Source of the DNA: Datisca glomerata
Taxonomy: Eukaryota; Streptophyta; Magnoliopsida; Cucurbitales; Datiscaceae
Assembly: GCA_003255025.1 (NCBI GenBank)
Contig: QANY01002498.1
Location: 608,895-672,894 of the forward strand
Direction: 5' to 3'
Length of the DNA stretch: 64,000 nucleotides
Within the stretch, counting starts at the first letter, position 1; every line of letters begins with the position of its first letter. A model generated the notes under the pieces. That model was given only the letters and a program-made list of their open reading frames with translations, had not been told where the DNA came from and made no database searches. Shown here in pieces: positions 46,440 through 57,885 of the stretch. The translations under genes and the position numbers were made by a program.

Positions 46440-46850
46440 ATTAGCATAATCATGATTAAATTGGTTAGAGAAAATTAAGGAATCGGTTGAAGATCAAGTC
46501 AAAGAGCCCATTCAATTAGACATCTCCTCAGTCAACAACCCCCCCCCCCCAATTAATCTCGATAATAGGTAACAACAACTATCTTGTAATCGCTTATGTT
46601 TGAACTGAGCCTATAAATAACTAGCTAGTCATTGTAATCGACACACACACAGAAACACGCCATGTAGCATTGGCCTAGTAAATTTCCCTCTCAATAATGA
46701 AAATAATATCAGAAGTTTTCCCGTGATTTTTTTCACTAAGGTTTTGATGAAAATTATGGTGTCTATTGCTCTCATTTTATCATTCATTACTTTCTCATTA
46801 TTTTGTAAGGATGACTAATGGCTAACTCTATAGTTGTGAATTTTTCCGTT
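46440..46850 (+). mobile_element. Probable copia-type LTR with TATA box
   Basis: A TATAAATA box at about 46612 lies within sequence organised like short copia LTRs, and the end is followed by AATTGGTATTTTCATTGAGC near 46835-46860, which is similar to the usual TTGGTATCAGAGC primer site. A run of ten C at 46541-46550 lies inside. No gag or pol could be identified downstream before element D begins at 47387. Confidence 0.35.
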
Positions 46851-47386
46851 TACAATTGGTATTTTCATTGAGCACAAGAATTAACACTCAAAATTCTCTT
46901 CTCCTTTTTAATTTTCAATCACAAAATTTTTGAGGTCCGACTGTCGGAACTATTTGAAAAACATTAACCTACCGGTTGTCCTCAAGATGAAGAACACGCG
47001 AGATATGTAGTTTGAACAAGAAGGAAAAAGTAACTCAGAAGCAAATCAAAGTGGACATCCAATCCAAATCTCCATGACGATCCTGTGAAATGATCCCAAA
47101 AGGAAGAAACACCAAAAAGGATCTTAGGAACTTAAAGAAGAAGAAAATGAGTGGCAACATCAAAGAGAGGAACAGTGAGATGGTTGACGGGGAATCCAAA
47201 TTGGGAAATTTTCACAAAGGTGGTGACCTAAAAACACATCCACAAAGGAATCTCAAAACATGGGAAATGAAGGGGAAGCCATAGACAAACCATAGAAAGT
47301 AGTATCAAATATTATAGAATAGAAATGAAATGCAAACGAAAGAGACACGAAGTCGCACTCAACACAAGTTATCTAGTACTTGTTTT

Positions 47387-48261
47387 TGTTGGAAAAATGT
47401 GATGAATAATACAAGAAAATAGAAAAAAGAAGTGATTGTGTGAAGAAAAGTGTTGAACCTAATATGGGGAGTGTTTATCCCACATTGGATAGGTTAAAGG
47501 AATATGTTGTTTTAACAGCCCAACACATGTGCCTTGAGGTTAGCCCCAAGGAGCATCACATACTTTCTGGCATATGATTCTCACACATGTGCGTGCATCA
47601 TCGTCGTTGTCCGGTTTGCTAGCTCGGCCCGGCCTGGCATGGCTTGGTCGAGTCCAAGCCTTATCTTTTTGCTCAATTTTTTTCTTGTTTTCCTTGCAGG
47701 ACAAGGCTTTCAAACAATCAAAGAGAGAACCTCCTCTTTAATGTCTCTTTTCCCAACGTCTCTTTCTTGTTCCTCACTTCATGGAATTGCCTTGCTTGAT
47801 ATTCTAGTACACGTTTTGGAACTTCCTTGCTTGATCTACAAACACACATTTTGGGCAGTTCCAACCCCTCTTCCTTTATACATAGAGGTCTTAGGTAGTA
47901 GAATAGAACACACTGAAACACGCATTGTATTGAAAGTTCTTTTTTATTTTCCTTTAGCATTTAGTTTAAGTCTGTGACAGGGATGATACCAAGATTTCTG
48001 ATAGAAGTTGGGGGATACTAGTTGTTGTTCCCTCGCGTAGATTGGTGTATCTTGTAGAGACAATTGTCATAGTCTCCAAGAATCAGTGGGGGGCGAATTC
48101 TGACTTTAGGACATTACGTATTGCACTCCTCAATCTATTTATTTACCTTTTAAATCTATGTACTTGTTCTTTAATTCCAAAGTTGTAACGATTCTTAGTA
48201 TTAATAGAAATAGTTTATGCAGTCTTATTAAACTATAATCAATAAACTAAAGATAGAATCA
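47387..48261 (+). mobile_element. 5' LTR and leader of copia element D
   Basis: The sequence starts TGTTGGAAAAATGTGATGAA and contains promoter-like and terminator-like stretches, then a leader leading to the gag ATG at 48262. The LTR end and primer site could not be fixed, and the matching 3' LTR is not in the window. An open frame at 47534-47977 has no recognisable domain. Confidence 0.45.
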
Positions 48262-48730
48262 ATGAAGCAAATTACAATCAAGTCTATTCATGATGAGAAA
48301 CCCGAGAAGTGCAAAGGGGAGGATTTCAAGCATTGGCAGCAGGAGATGGTTTTCTACCTCACCACTCTCAATTTGGCTCACTTACTGAATGAGGACTATC
48401 CTGAGACTCCAGCAGACAACCAGACGAAGGACAGACTCAGCGAAAGAAGCTTGTATGCACTTAGATTTCTTATGCCTGGAATACATCCTGAACGGGTTGG
48501 TAGACATGTTGTACAATGTCTATTCATTGTTCAACACATCCAAGGGGCTACAAGAAGCATTGGAAAATAAATACAAAATGGAAGACGTTGGAATCAAGAA
48601 ATTCATCATTAAGAAATTTCTAAAGTACGAGATGGATGACGTGCAATTTGTGTCAAACAAGTGGAGGAACTTCATATTATCATCAACAATCTGAGGAGTC
48701 AAGGAATGGCCATTAGTCAATTGTTCCAAG
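48262..48730 (+). pseudogene. Copia element D gag, first half
   Basis: The frame begins MKQITIKSIHDEKPEKCKGE and continues FKHWQQEMVFYLTTLNLAHL, the start of UBN2-type copia gag. After a frame change near 48450 it reads LDFLCLEYILNGLVDMLYNV and KMEDVGIKKFIIKKFLKYEM. It breaks at 48730 where element B is inserted; the rest of gag resumes at 57530 in register with the family. Confidence 0.8.
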
Positions 48731-50091
48731 TGTTGGAATATGTCCATAAAGTAGCGTGTAATAACTATTTATTTGTATTTAGTTATTTCTCATACATTAG
48801 TATTGTTGAATTTTTATGAATAAATTGAAAGTTTTATTTTAAATTAAAGTGTGTTTGTAAATTACTCAAGTCCTGAAACTTTTATCAATGAACGAAGAGT
48901 GAAGACAGAGGCGTCTTCAGACGAACTCTTCTGAGAAAGTTTAGAATGATATTCGCAGTCTTAGGATCGACAGAGCAATTGAATCTGATTACGACTATTA
49001 GGTTGAACCAATGAATACCAGTCTTGGGGCATGAGAGTGGACACTCAAACAGTTAACCCAGACAAGTTATGAACATGTTGAATAGACCGATAACAAATTA
49101 GTTTAGAGCCCAAAATTATTTACCTAGCTCTAAATCTAATTGTTACACCTTAAGGATATTTTCATAATTACATTAATCTTGAGGTGAATATATAGCTTGA
49201 CTTAGTTAGTTGCAATCTTTGATATGTAAAATGACTGAGTTCTAATTGGCGGGTAATACATCGGTTGTTGGGATTGTAATTCAATAAAGTTGGAGTTACG
49301 TGATTCACAGATATGAAAATTCATGGTTGGATTGCGAAAGCAACAATACCACCTTATGCTTTATTGATGGGTGTGTGAATAAATTAATTTGGCCAGGTAT
49401 TCAATGAATTGAATCATTGATTAAGACTTGTGAATTGTACGAGATAATTCACTATTATGTCTTTCTTATTCACAATCAATAAAGGAGTTAAGAAAATATT
49501 AATAAGAGGGATAAAAAGGTAATTCAACATTCTGCTCTTGTCTTTTATATTCACAATGGGTATTATGTTAAAATATTCTGTGGACTGTGAAAATAAAAAG
49601 GGATTATACACTTGTAGAAAAGTAGCGCGTATGAATCGAGAGATGATTCGGCATCGAACCTATAATGAAGTCGTATGATGTCAGGATTAACTATGTAAAA
49701 AATTTATGGAGATAAATTTGCTAGGTATTTGAATCCTTAGCTTTGTTCATGTGGGTCCATCTGGTCTCAGAAATAGCTCACGATAACATGAATAGAGAAA
49801 CGAAGTAAATTAGATCAAAATGTGTTTTGGTGCCAAAATATATTTCTTACACCTATATGTGATGGGTGATGTCACTTAATTAGTTAAGTGTGATTATTTG
49901 TATTGAAATTAATTAGTTTATTATTTTCTAATTATTGGATAATTAGTAAATAAAAATAAATTAATAAATTAATTGATAATGATCAATTAAATCTATAAAT
50001 TTGATTGATAAATTTTGATATAGCTCTAACACTGTGGAGATATACTGATTTTTGACAATTTGAATATATGAGGGTGATTTTTCATAAATTT

Positions 50092-50138
<47 letters not shown>

Positions 50139-50252
50139 ATATCAGAAATTAAATTTTATGAATATTTAATAGCTATCTAACTGCAGATAAAAAGATAGAG
50201 ATATAGATCTCATATTAGATACAGAGAATTAGGGTTTGCTCTGATATTTTTA
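48731..50252 (+). repeat. 5' LTR of copia element B (3' end missing)
   Basis: It matches the 3' LTR from TGTTGGAATATG through the ATAGATCTCATATTAGATAC region to about 50250, where the MITE begins. The last about 450 bases of the LTR, present in the 3' copy (57080-57529), were not found after the MITE. An (AT)n microsatellite at about 50094-50133 interrupts it. Confidence 0.8.
50094..50134. repeat. (AT)n microsatellite
   Basis: About 20 uninterrupted AT/TA units in the 5' LTR of element B. The 3' LTR has only a short ATATATGAGTATAT at the same place, so the expansion occurred after insertion. Confidence 0.9.
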
Positions 50253-50480
50253 GGGAAAATAGCATGAAAAGGTGGGTTTCAGGGGTGGAGTTGCAAAAAT
50301 GGCCGGAAAATTTTTTATATGCAAAAATGGCCGAGCATGACCGTGGTAAATACTTTATATACTAATATTACATAGTAGTAAATATATTCTTTATCATAGT
50401 TTAACCATTTTTAAAATAAAAAATTTCTGGACATTTTTACAACTTGAGCTAGGAAATGGGTCATATTTTTCAGTTCTCCC
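50253..50480 (+). mobile_element. Palindromic MITE, copy 2
   Basis: This 228-bp element starts GGGAAAATAGCATGAAAAGG and ends CATATTTTTCAGTTCTCCC, and is the inverse of copy 1 at 3684-3939. Shared blocks are GGTGGAGTTGCAAAAATGGC, ATGACCGTG and, in complement, CTTGAGCTAGGAAA. The flanks do not show a clean 9-bp duplication, in line with the loss of LTR sequence on the right side. Confidence 0.7.
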
Positions 50481-51860
50481 TTTTTTATCTTTTAAAATTT
50501 TTTATTTTAAATTTTAAAAAAATAAAATATAATTAAAATTTAAAAGATAATTATCTATTTTATATTTATATCTTTTGAATTTTGAATTCAAAGATAATCA
50601 TCTATTTTATCTTTTTATCTTTTGAATTTTCAATTTAAAAGATAATTACCAATGTTATCTTTTTATTTTATTAAGAAAAGAAAATAGGATAATTGATGAG
50701 ATTATTTAATTGAGAAAATAGTTTTCCTTAATTAAAGGGTTTTAATCAAAATTTCAATTTTGTATTTTGAATTTTGAATTTTTGAATTTTGAATTTTGAA
50801 TTTTAAGTTTTAAATTTGAATTTTAAGTTTTAAATTTGAATTTTAAAATGGGAATGGACTTTTGTAAAGAGTTACAAAGTGGTGGGACAGCATGGAGAAG
50901 AATGAGGAAATTAAAGACGCCACGAAGATTAGTTTATAAATTAATTTATAATTTATTTAATATTATTTTTAGGTTGTAATTAGAAATGAGCTAATAGAGA
51001 GGTTAATTTTAAATATGTGATTTAATTTTAATTGCGCATTTTCATATAACATGTTATATAGAACTAGAGAGATGTCAATATCAAATTGTCATGTAGCATG
51101 TACATGCGTCATTGTAGATTAATTTATAATGGTTATAATTTAATTACAATGTGAAATTTATAATGGTTGTGATTTTAAATTAAGATTTATAATTAAATGA
51201 AAGATTTATAATTTTCATCACGTTTTTCAAATTAATAAAAGTGATGTTTTGGAAAACAATCAAAAATCCTTTTTTTTAAACTAAGTGGGAGGGTCGTTTA
51301 CATTGAAATGTTACCAAGGTCCCAACGCGAACTTGATCGTGCCACGAGAAATGGTTTTGAACTGCCCATAGTAGTCTTCTCTTCAATTAGATAAACTTTG
51401 GAGTCGTGGCGCTTTGCATCATCAAGTTGTTTGAGAAGCTAAGACTTTTAAAGGAAGTGGTGGGGTAGGGCCATCTCATAAACGGACTGTTAGTCCATAG
51501 CAACTTTTAAGAGTCGATACATTGATTAAACACTTAGACTAAACCATATCGAAATCCGTACTTTGGAGCTAGTCAATGGGGACAAGGTGACCAAAATCAT
51601 TGGTGATTGGTTAAGTAAGATGTGGAGACATTTGAGCGTTAACCAAATGAGAAGAGTCTCGATACGATAGGAGATAGTTTGGACTTCATCCCTCGCTGAG
51701 ACAAGCTATTGTTTTTATCGCAACATCATGGAAGAAATATTTTTAATAGATTTTTAAATATTTAAGTAGTTGCATCATGCATCATACTTTTCTAAACAAT
51801 TGAGCATTTATTTACACCGTTTTATTTATCCTTTTCGATAATCATGTTAATATCCCCAAT
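50481..51860 (+). other. Leader region of copia element B
   Basis: Very AT-rich sequence with short TTGAATTTTGAA-type repeats at about 50760-50850, then a less biased part from 51270 with AAGTGGGAGGGTCGTTTAC. A similar layout is seen on the minus strand upstream of gag in element E (about 62470-62330), including GTGGGAGAAGG, so it is probably the conserved untranslated leader of this copia lineage. No primer site was recognised. Confidence 0.4.
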
Positions 51861-51879
51861 CTCAACTATCTTAAACATG

Positions 51880-52560
51880 AACAATATTAACTGGTGATAA
51901 TTATAGTGATTGGAAACACAATCTTGATATCATACTGATGACTGAAAAGGATAAGTTCGTGTTCACCACTCCTTGTTCCTTTGAGCCTTTTAATGAATCG
52001 ACTCAAGAGGAAAATGGTGTTTAAGCTTCTTGGCTACATTCTGATGAGATAGCCAGATATTACATCTTAGCTTCTATTAGCAATATGTTACAGCAACAAC
52101 ATCAGAATTTAGAAACTAGCGCTGATATGATCTTGAACATCTTCGAAATGTTCGGAGATCAGGGTCGTTAAGCCAAACAGGCAGTTGTGTGAAACCTTAT
52201 GAACTTTAGGATAAAACCTGGAACTCTTGTCAGAGAACATATGATGTTGATCATTAGTTATCTGAATGAGATGGAGATCATGGGTGCTGAGGTTGATGGC
52301 GAGACTAAGGTGGATATGATCCAAGAGACTCTGCATGATACCTTTGAAAACTTCAAACTTAATTATTTGGTGAATAAGTTGAGGTACTCGCTTCCTAAGA
52401 ATTAAGAAGGAGTTGCAAGTAGCTGAGACTTTGTTTCTAAAGGGAAAGAGGAAGACTGGAGAGGCAAATTTTACTAAAAGTAATTCTTCCACCTCTGGTG
52501 CCAAAAGGAAACATGAGAGGAGGTATGAATAAGGTTAAGAACCAGAACTCAAAAGTTGCA
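51880..52560 (+). pseudogene. Copia element B gag
   Basis: The frame reads LTGDNYSDWKHNLDIILMTE (51887 on), KFVFTTPCSFEPF, then SDEIARYYILASISNMLQQQ and, after stops, the open frame 52199-52405 with KPGTLVREHMMLIISYLNEM and KVDMIQETLHDTFENFKLN. It ends with a Ser/Thr-rich, basic tail (SNSSTSGAKRKHERR). This is UBN2-type copia gag with the zinc knuckle largely lost. Confidence 0.78.
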
Positions 52561-55500
52561 AATGGTAAGGGCACTGCAAGGTGGACATGTTATAAGACAA
52601 GTGTCATCACTGTGGAGTCGATAAACATTGGACACGCAACTTTCTGGATTATCTGTAGTAGATATCTTGGTTGAGGTCATCGTTCAAATGGGTAATAGAG
52701 CACTAGTATTGGTTGTATCGGCTGGAACTTGATAACGGTTATCTGTTTTTATGTGATGTTTATTTTACCTCAGTTTTTTATGGAAAAACTTTATTTCAGT
52801 AGCTAGTTTAATTGAGTAATGATTCAATTTGAATTCCATTGATAAAGATATTGGTATCTTTAGAAATAACTGCTTAACTACTATTGCATGTTTGATAAAT
52901 AAATTGTTTTAGGTAAAACCAATAGTTCCAATGATATGTGACATTGAAGTGAATGTTGATTCACAAAGGGATAGTAAAAGGTTGAAGTATGACTCAACCG
53001 ATCTAACCTATTTGTGGCACTTATTCTTGGGCATATTAGCCTAAATAGGATTAAAATACTTGTTAATGATGGTCTTTTGCAAATTTTAAGTGTGGGATCA
53101 CTACCCACATGCGAAACATGTATTGAAGGCAAAGTGACCAATTTTCAGCAAAAGGTGAAAGAATCACTCAATGCTTTGAACTCATGCATAGTGATGTATG
53201 TGGGCCATTGAATATCCAAGCAAGAGGGGGTTATGAATACTCTGTAACCTTCACTGATGACTACTTACGTTTTGGTCATATTTATCTAATGCGTCAAAAG
53301 ACTAAAACCTTTGAAAAGTTCAAAGAGTATAAGTCCTTGGTTGAAAAGCAATTAGAAATAAATCAAAACACCACGATCTGATCGTAATGGAGAGTACTTG
53401 CTAGGAGAGTTTGAAAACTTTCTTAAGGAAGAGGGTATTCTTTCTCAACTTATAGCTCCTGGTACGCCACAACAAAATGGTGTGTCAGAGAGAAGGAATC
53501 GAACCCTGATGGATATGGTAACATCCATGATGAGTTACTCATCCCTTCCAGATTCCTTCTGGGGATATGCCTTGGAAAGAACGGTATATATTTTGAACCA
53601 AGTTTCATCAAAGACAGTGCCTGGTACACCATATGAAAGATGGTATGGACAAAAATCATCTATTAACCATTTTAAAACTTCGGGGGTGCCCAACACATGT
53701 TCTAAAACAGATGATAGACAAGTTGGCTAGTCATTCAAAATTAAGCATGTTCGTTGGATATCCTAAAGGAACGAAGGGATACATCTTCTATAGTAGGACT
53801 AACCAGAAAATATTCGTTAGCATGAATGCTCATTTTCTTGAAGAAGATTACATTAAAAGTGTACAGCCGAGAAGTACAGTTATGCTAGAGGAATTATTGA
53901 GTGGGAGAACACCGACTCCCTAATCAGAAATTGTTTTTGATTCAATAATGGAAGAACCGTGACAGGAGCCAAAGCCTGCGGAGCCTCGACGTAGTGGGAG
54001 GGTTGTGAGACAACCTGAGAGGTATATGTCCTATGGAGAATCTTTGACAGTTGTCTTAGATATGGACCTTGATGAACCTGTCTCCTACTCAGAGGCCATG
54101 GCTGGTCCTGAAGTAAACTCATGGCAAGAAGCCATGAACATTGAGATACATTAGATGTACTCGAACGGAGTTTGGAAGCTTATAGTTCCTCCTAAAGTGG
54201 TAAAACCCGTAGGATGCAAATGGATCTATAAGAAGAAAAGAGGTTCGGATGGGAATGTAGAGACATTTAAAGTTAGGCTAGTAGCCAAGGGCTACACCCA
54301 AAAGGAAGGAATAGACTATGAGTATACATTCTCGCCGATGGCCATAATTAAATCCATTCGAATTCTTTTGTCCATTGCTGCTGCTTTTGATTATGAAATC
54401 TGGAAAATGGACGATAAGACTTTTTTGAACGACAATCTTGATGGATGCATTTATATGGCTCAACCAGATAGGTTCATGGAGAAAGGCCAAGAGGGTAAAG
54501 TTTACGAACTGCAAAAGTTAATTTATGGACTTAAGCAAGCGTCACGGTCGTGGAAAATTAGATTCGATGAAACTGTTAAGAACTATGGTTTTTAATAGTT
54601 AGTAGATGAGCTCTATATGTGTAAGCTTATAAATAAAGGGAAGGTGGTTTTTCTAGTCTTGCACATAGATTATATTCTATTCATTGGGAATGATGTCAAG
54701 ATTTGGCTTGCAAAGCAATTTGATATAAAGGATCTTAAAGAAACTACATTTTTCATATTTTTTCAGATCTTTCGAGATAGGAAGAACAGATAATTGGCAC
54801 TATCTGAAGCATCTTATATTGATACGGTGTGGGATCGCTTCAGTATACAAAACTCTAAGAAAGGATTTCTTCCTTTTAATCATGGAGTCGTTCACTCCAA
54901 GGAGAAGTCTCCCAAGACTCTTCAAGAAAAGGAAAACATGAGAAAGATTCCCTATGCTTCAGCCGTAGGAAGTCTCATGTATACAATATTTTGCACTAGG
55001 CTAGACATTTGCTATGTCGTGGGCGTGGTGAGTTGTTTCCAATATAATCCTGAAATTGAGCATTGGAATGCCGTCAAACATATCCTTAAGTATCTTAGGA
55101 GAATAGGCAATTACAAGCTTGTGTATTCAGGTAGTGACTTTAATATGACGGAATGTACTGATTTCGATTTCCAAGCTGATAAGGATTCCAGGAGGTTCAC
55201 TTTAGGATCGGTGTTCATCTTGAACGGTGAATAAGTTGTATGGAGAAGTATCAAGCAATCTTGCATTCCTAATTCTACCATGGAAACTGAATATGCGGCA
55301 GCTTGTGAAGCTACAAAGGAGGTTGTATGGCTTAGGAAGTTCTTGAAGACTCTGGAATTTATTCTAGACATTAACAAGCCCATGGAATTTTATTGTGATA
55401 ATAGTGGGGTTGTAGCAAATTCTAAAGAACCTAGAAGCCATAAGAGATGTAAACACATAGAACGCAAATATCACATGATTAAAGAAACTGTTCAGCGTGG

Positions 55501-55594
55501 AGACGTTGTGGTTACGCATATTTTGATGGTCAACAACCTGATAGATCCATTTACGAAGTCTTTAAGTAGTAAAGTTTTTTATGGTCATCTGTAG
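52561..55594 (+). pseudogene. Copia element B pol (protease remnant, integrase, RT, RNase H)
   Basis: Integrase: LGHISLNRIKILVNDGLL and CETCIEGKVT (53025-53130), then MHSDVCGPLNIQARGGYEYS and FTDDYLRFGHIYLM, and [20 protein letters not shown] (53455). RT: NGVWKLIVPPKVVKPVGCKW, then RLVAKGYTQKEGIDYEYTFS and LIYGLKQASRSWKIRFDE (54155-54595). The active-site motif, normally YVDD, reads HIDY (LHIDYILFIGND near 54665), so polymerisation should be abolished. RNase H: SIKQSCIPNSTMETEYAAAC, PMEFYCDNSGVVANSKE and the end DPFTKSLSSKVFYGHL at 55594. The protease area (52600-52900) is barely readable. Confidence 0.85.
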
Positions 55595-55633
55595 ATCTTT
55601 GAGATAAGAGATTGTACACGCCTACTTTAGTCT

Positions 55634-55644
55634 AAGTGGGAGAT
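55634..55644 (+). promoter_or_regulatory. Polypurine tract of copia element B
   Basis: TAAGTGGGAGA followed by T directly precedes the 3' LTR start TGTTGTAATATG. This AAGTGGGAGAT-TGTTG arrangement is the usual one in plant copia elements. Confidence 0.75.
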
Positions 55645-57529
55645 TGTTGTAATATGTTCATAAAGTAGTGCGTAATAATTATTTATTTGTATTTAGTTAT
55701 TTCTCAGACATTGGTATAATTGAATTTTTATGAATAAATTGAAAGTTTTATTTTAAATTAAAGTGTATTTGTAAATTACTTAAGTTCTAGAACTTTCATC
55801 AACGAACGAATAGTGAAGACAGAGGCGTCTCCAGATGAACTCTTCTGATGAAGTTTAGAATGATATCTGCAGTCTTAGGATCAACTAGGCAATCGAACTT
55901 GATTATGAATGTTAGGTTGAACTAATGGATGCGAATCTTGGGACATGGCAGTGGAGAGCCAACTGGTTAACCTAGACATGTTATGAACATGTTGAATAGA
56001 CCGGTAACAAATTAGTTTAGAGTTCAAAACTTTTTACCTAGCTCTAAATCTAATTGTTACACCTGAAAGTATTTTCATAATTAATTTAATCTTGAGGTGA
56101 ATACGTAGCTTGACTTAGTTAGTTACAATTTTTGATATGTTAAATCAGTGAGCTCGAATTGATGGGCAATACATCGGCTGTTGGGATTATAATTCAATTA
56201 AGTTGGAGTTACGTGATTCACAGATATAAAAATTCATGGTTGGATTGCGAAAGCAACAATATCACTTTATACTTTATTGATGAGTGTGTGAATAAATTAA
56301 ATTGGCCAGGTATTCAATGAATTAAGTCATTGATTAAAACTTATGAATTGTACGAGACAATTCACTATTATGTCTTCTTATTCACAGTCAATAAAAAAGT
56401 TATGGTAATTTTATATTTCGTTCTTGTTACTCATACTCACGATGGGTATTATGTTAAAATATTCTATGTACCGTGAAAATAAAAAGGGTTTATTTACACC
56501 AACAGAAAAGTAACGCACATGAATCGAGAGTTGATTCGGCATCAAACCTATAGTGGAGTCATACGATGTCAGGATTAAATAGGTCAGGAATTTATAGAGA
56601 TAAATCCACCGAGTATTTGATCATTTGCTTTGTTCATGTGCATCCGGTCTAAGAAATAACTCATGAGAACATGAATAGAGAAACAAAGTAAATTGGATCA
56701 AAATGTGTTTTGGTGCCAAGGCATATTTCCTACACCTATATGTGATGTGATGTCACCTAATCAGTTAAGCGTGATTATTTGTATTGACAATAATTAGTTT
56801 ATTATTTTCTAATTACTGATAATTGCTAAATAAAAATAAATTAATGAATTATTTGATGATCAATTAGATTCATAAATGTTGATACAACTCTAAAATTGTG
56901 GAGATATACTGATTTTCAGCAATTTGAAATTATGGGGATGATTTTTATAAATTTAAAATATATGAGTATATTTGTAAATATCAAAAATTAAACTTTATAT
57001 ATATCCAATAGCAATTTGATTGCAGATAGAGAGATAGAGATTTAGATCTCATATCAAATACAGAGAAAAAGAGTTTTCTCCCCTCCCTAGTGATTTCCGC
57101 CGAAATATAGTATTGTAGGAAAAATATTTGATTTTTTCCTTCAATCATTTTGAGAGCCTACACTCAAATTCCTACACAAAATTCTCCTGAGATATATTTC
57201 TAAAATTAATAGGTGGTTGTCGATGGATGAAATTTGCAAATCGTTCTTGGAGTTCAAGTGCGTGATTCAGATTCCGAAGCTTGAAGAATACGAAGAACGC
57301 TCGAAGGAAATCCACCAGTTCAAAAAATTTATGTTACAAAGTATAGGTGAAATTTTTTCTAACCTTATCTTCCCGTTTAACATCGTATATGCATAATCGC
57401 ACGTTATTTGGTTTTAAATTATTTAATTCGATTAAATAAGTTAATTGAAAAAATTTTGATATTCCGCCCACGAACCTTTCGTGGTTCAAACTTATTTTTA
57501 GTTAATTTTAAAATCTACCGATCCGAGCA
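55645..57529 (+). repeat. 3' LTR of copia element B (complete, 1,885 bp)
   Basis: It starts TGTTGTAATATG and ends GATCCGAGCA, directly before the CCAAG duplication. It agrees with the 5' LTR over about 1.5 kb with frequent substitutions and small indels, which points to an old insertion. Confidence 0.82.
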
Positions 57530-57861
57530 CCAAGTTGCAGCCATCATAGAGAATTTTTTGCCGTCCTGGAAGTAGTTCAAAAGCTATCTGAAACACAAAC
57601 TCAAGGAACTAATCATGGAGGATCTCGTCATGAGATTGAGGATCGAGGAGGACAATCATAAAAGTGACAAGAAACTGATGCACTCCATTGTTAGAATGAA
57701 GGCTAGTGTGGTGGAAGGAGGCAATCCGAACTAGTAAAATAGAAAGAGGAAAGCTCTGAGCAATGCTCGCAAAGGTAACCTTAAGAAGCATATTAAGGGC
57801 AGTTGTTGGGTGTGTGGTAAAACCGAACATAGAGCAAAAGACTGCCGTCATAAGAAAGACT
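57530..57861 (+). pseudogene. Copia element D gag, second half with zinc knuckle
   Basis: Directly after the duplicated CCAAG, gag continues VAAIIENFLPSWK, then FKSYLKHKLKELIMEDLVMR and LRIEEDNHKSDKK, followed by a basic region and a CCHC zinc knuckle CWVCGKTEHRAKDC (C-x2-C-x4-H-x4-C) that is intact and would bind RNA. Stops after SWK and GGNPN interrupt the frame. Confidence 0.82.
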
Positions 57862-57885
57862 AAAACACTAGAAACTAACCCATGA

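Larger units (their letters stand above)
48731..57529 (+). mobile_element. Copia element B, inserted in gag of element D
   Basis: An 8.8-kb Ty1/copia element bounded by TG (48731) and CA (57529), with CCAAG duplicated on both sides (48726-48730 and 57530-57534). The host codons on either side join into one continuous copia gag reading (QLFQ then VAAIIENFLPSW). The order is LTR, long leader, gag, protease, integrase, RT, RNase H, polypurine tract, LTR. The 5' LTR is damaged and all genes carry stops or frameshifts. Confidence 0.88.

Noticed and set aside
47534..47977. 147-codon open frame upstream of copia D gag
   Set aside because: It lies in the LTR/leader of element D, is rich in Leu, Ser and Phe as expected of T-rich DNA, and shows no domain.
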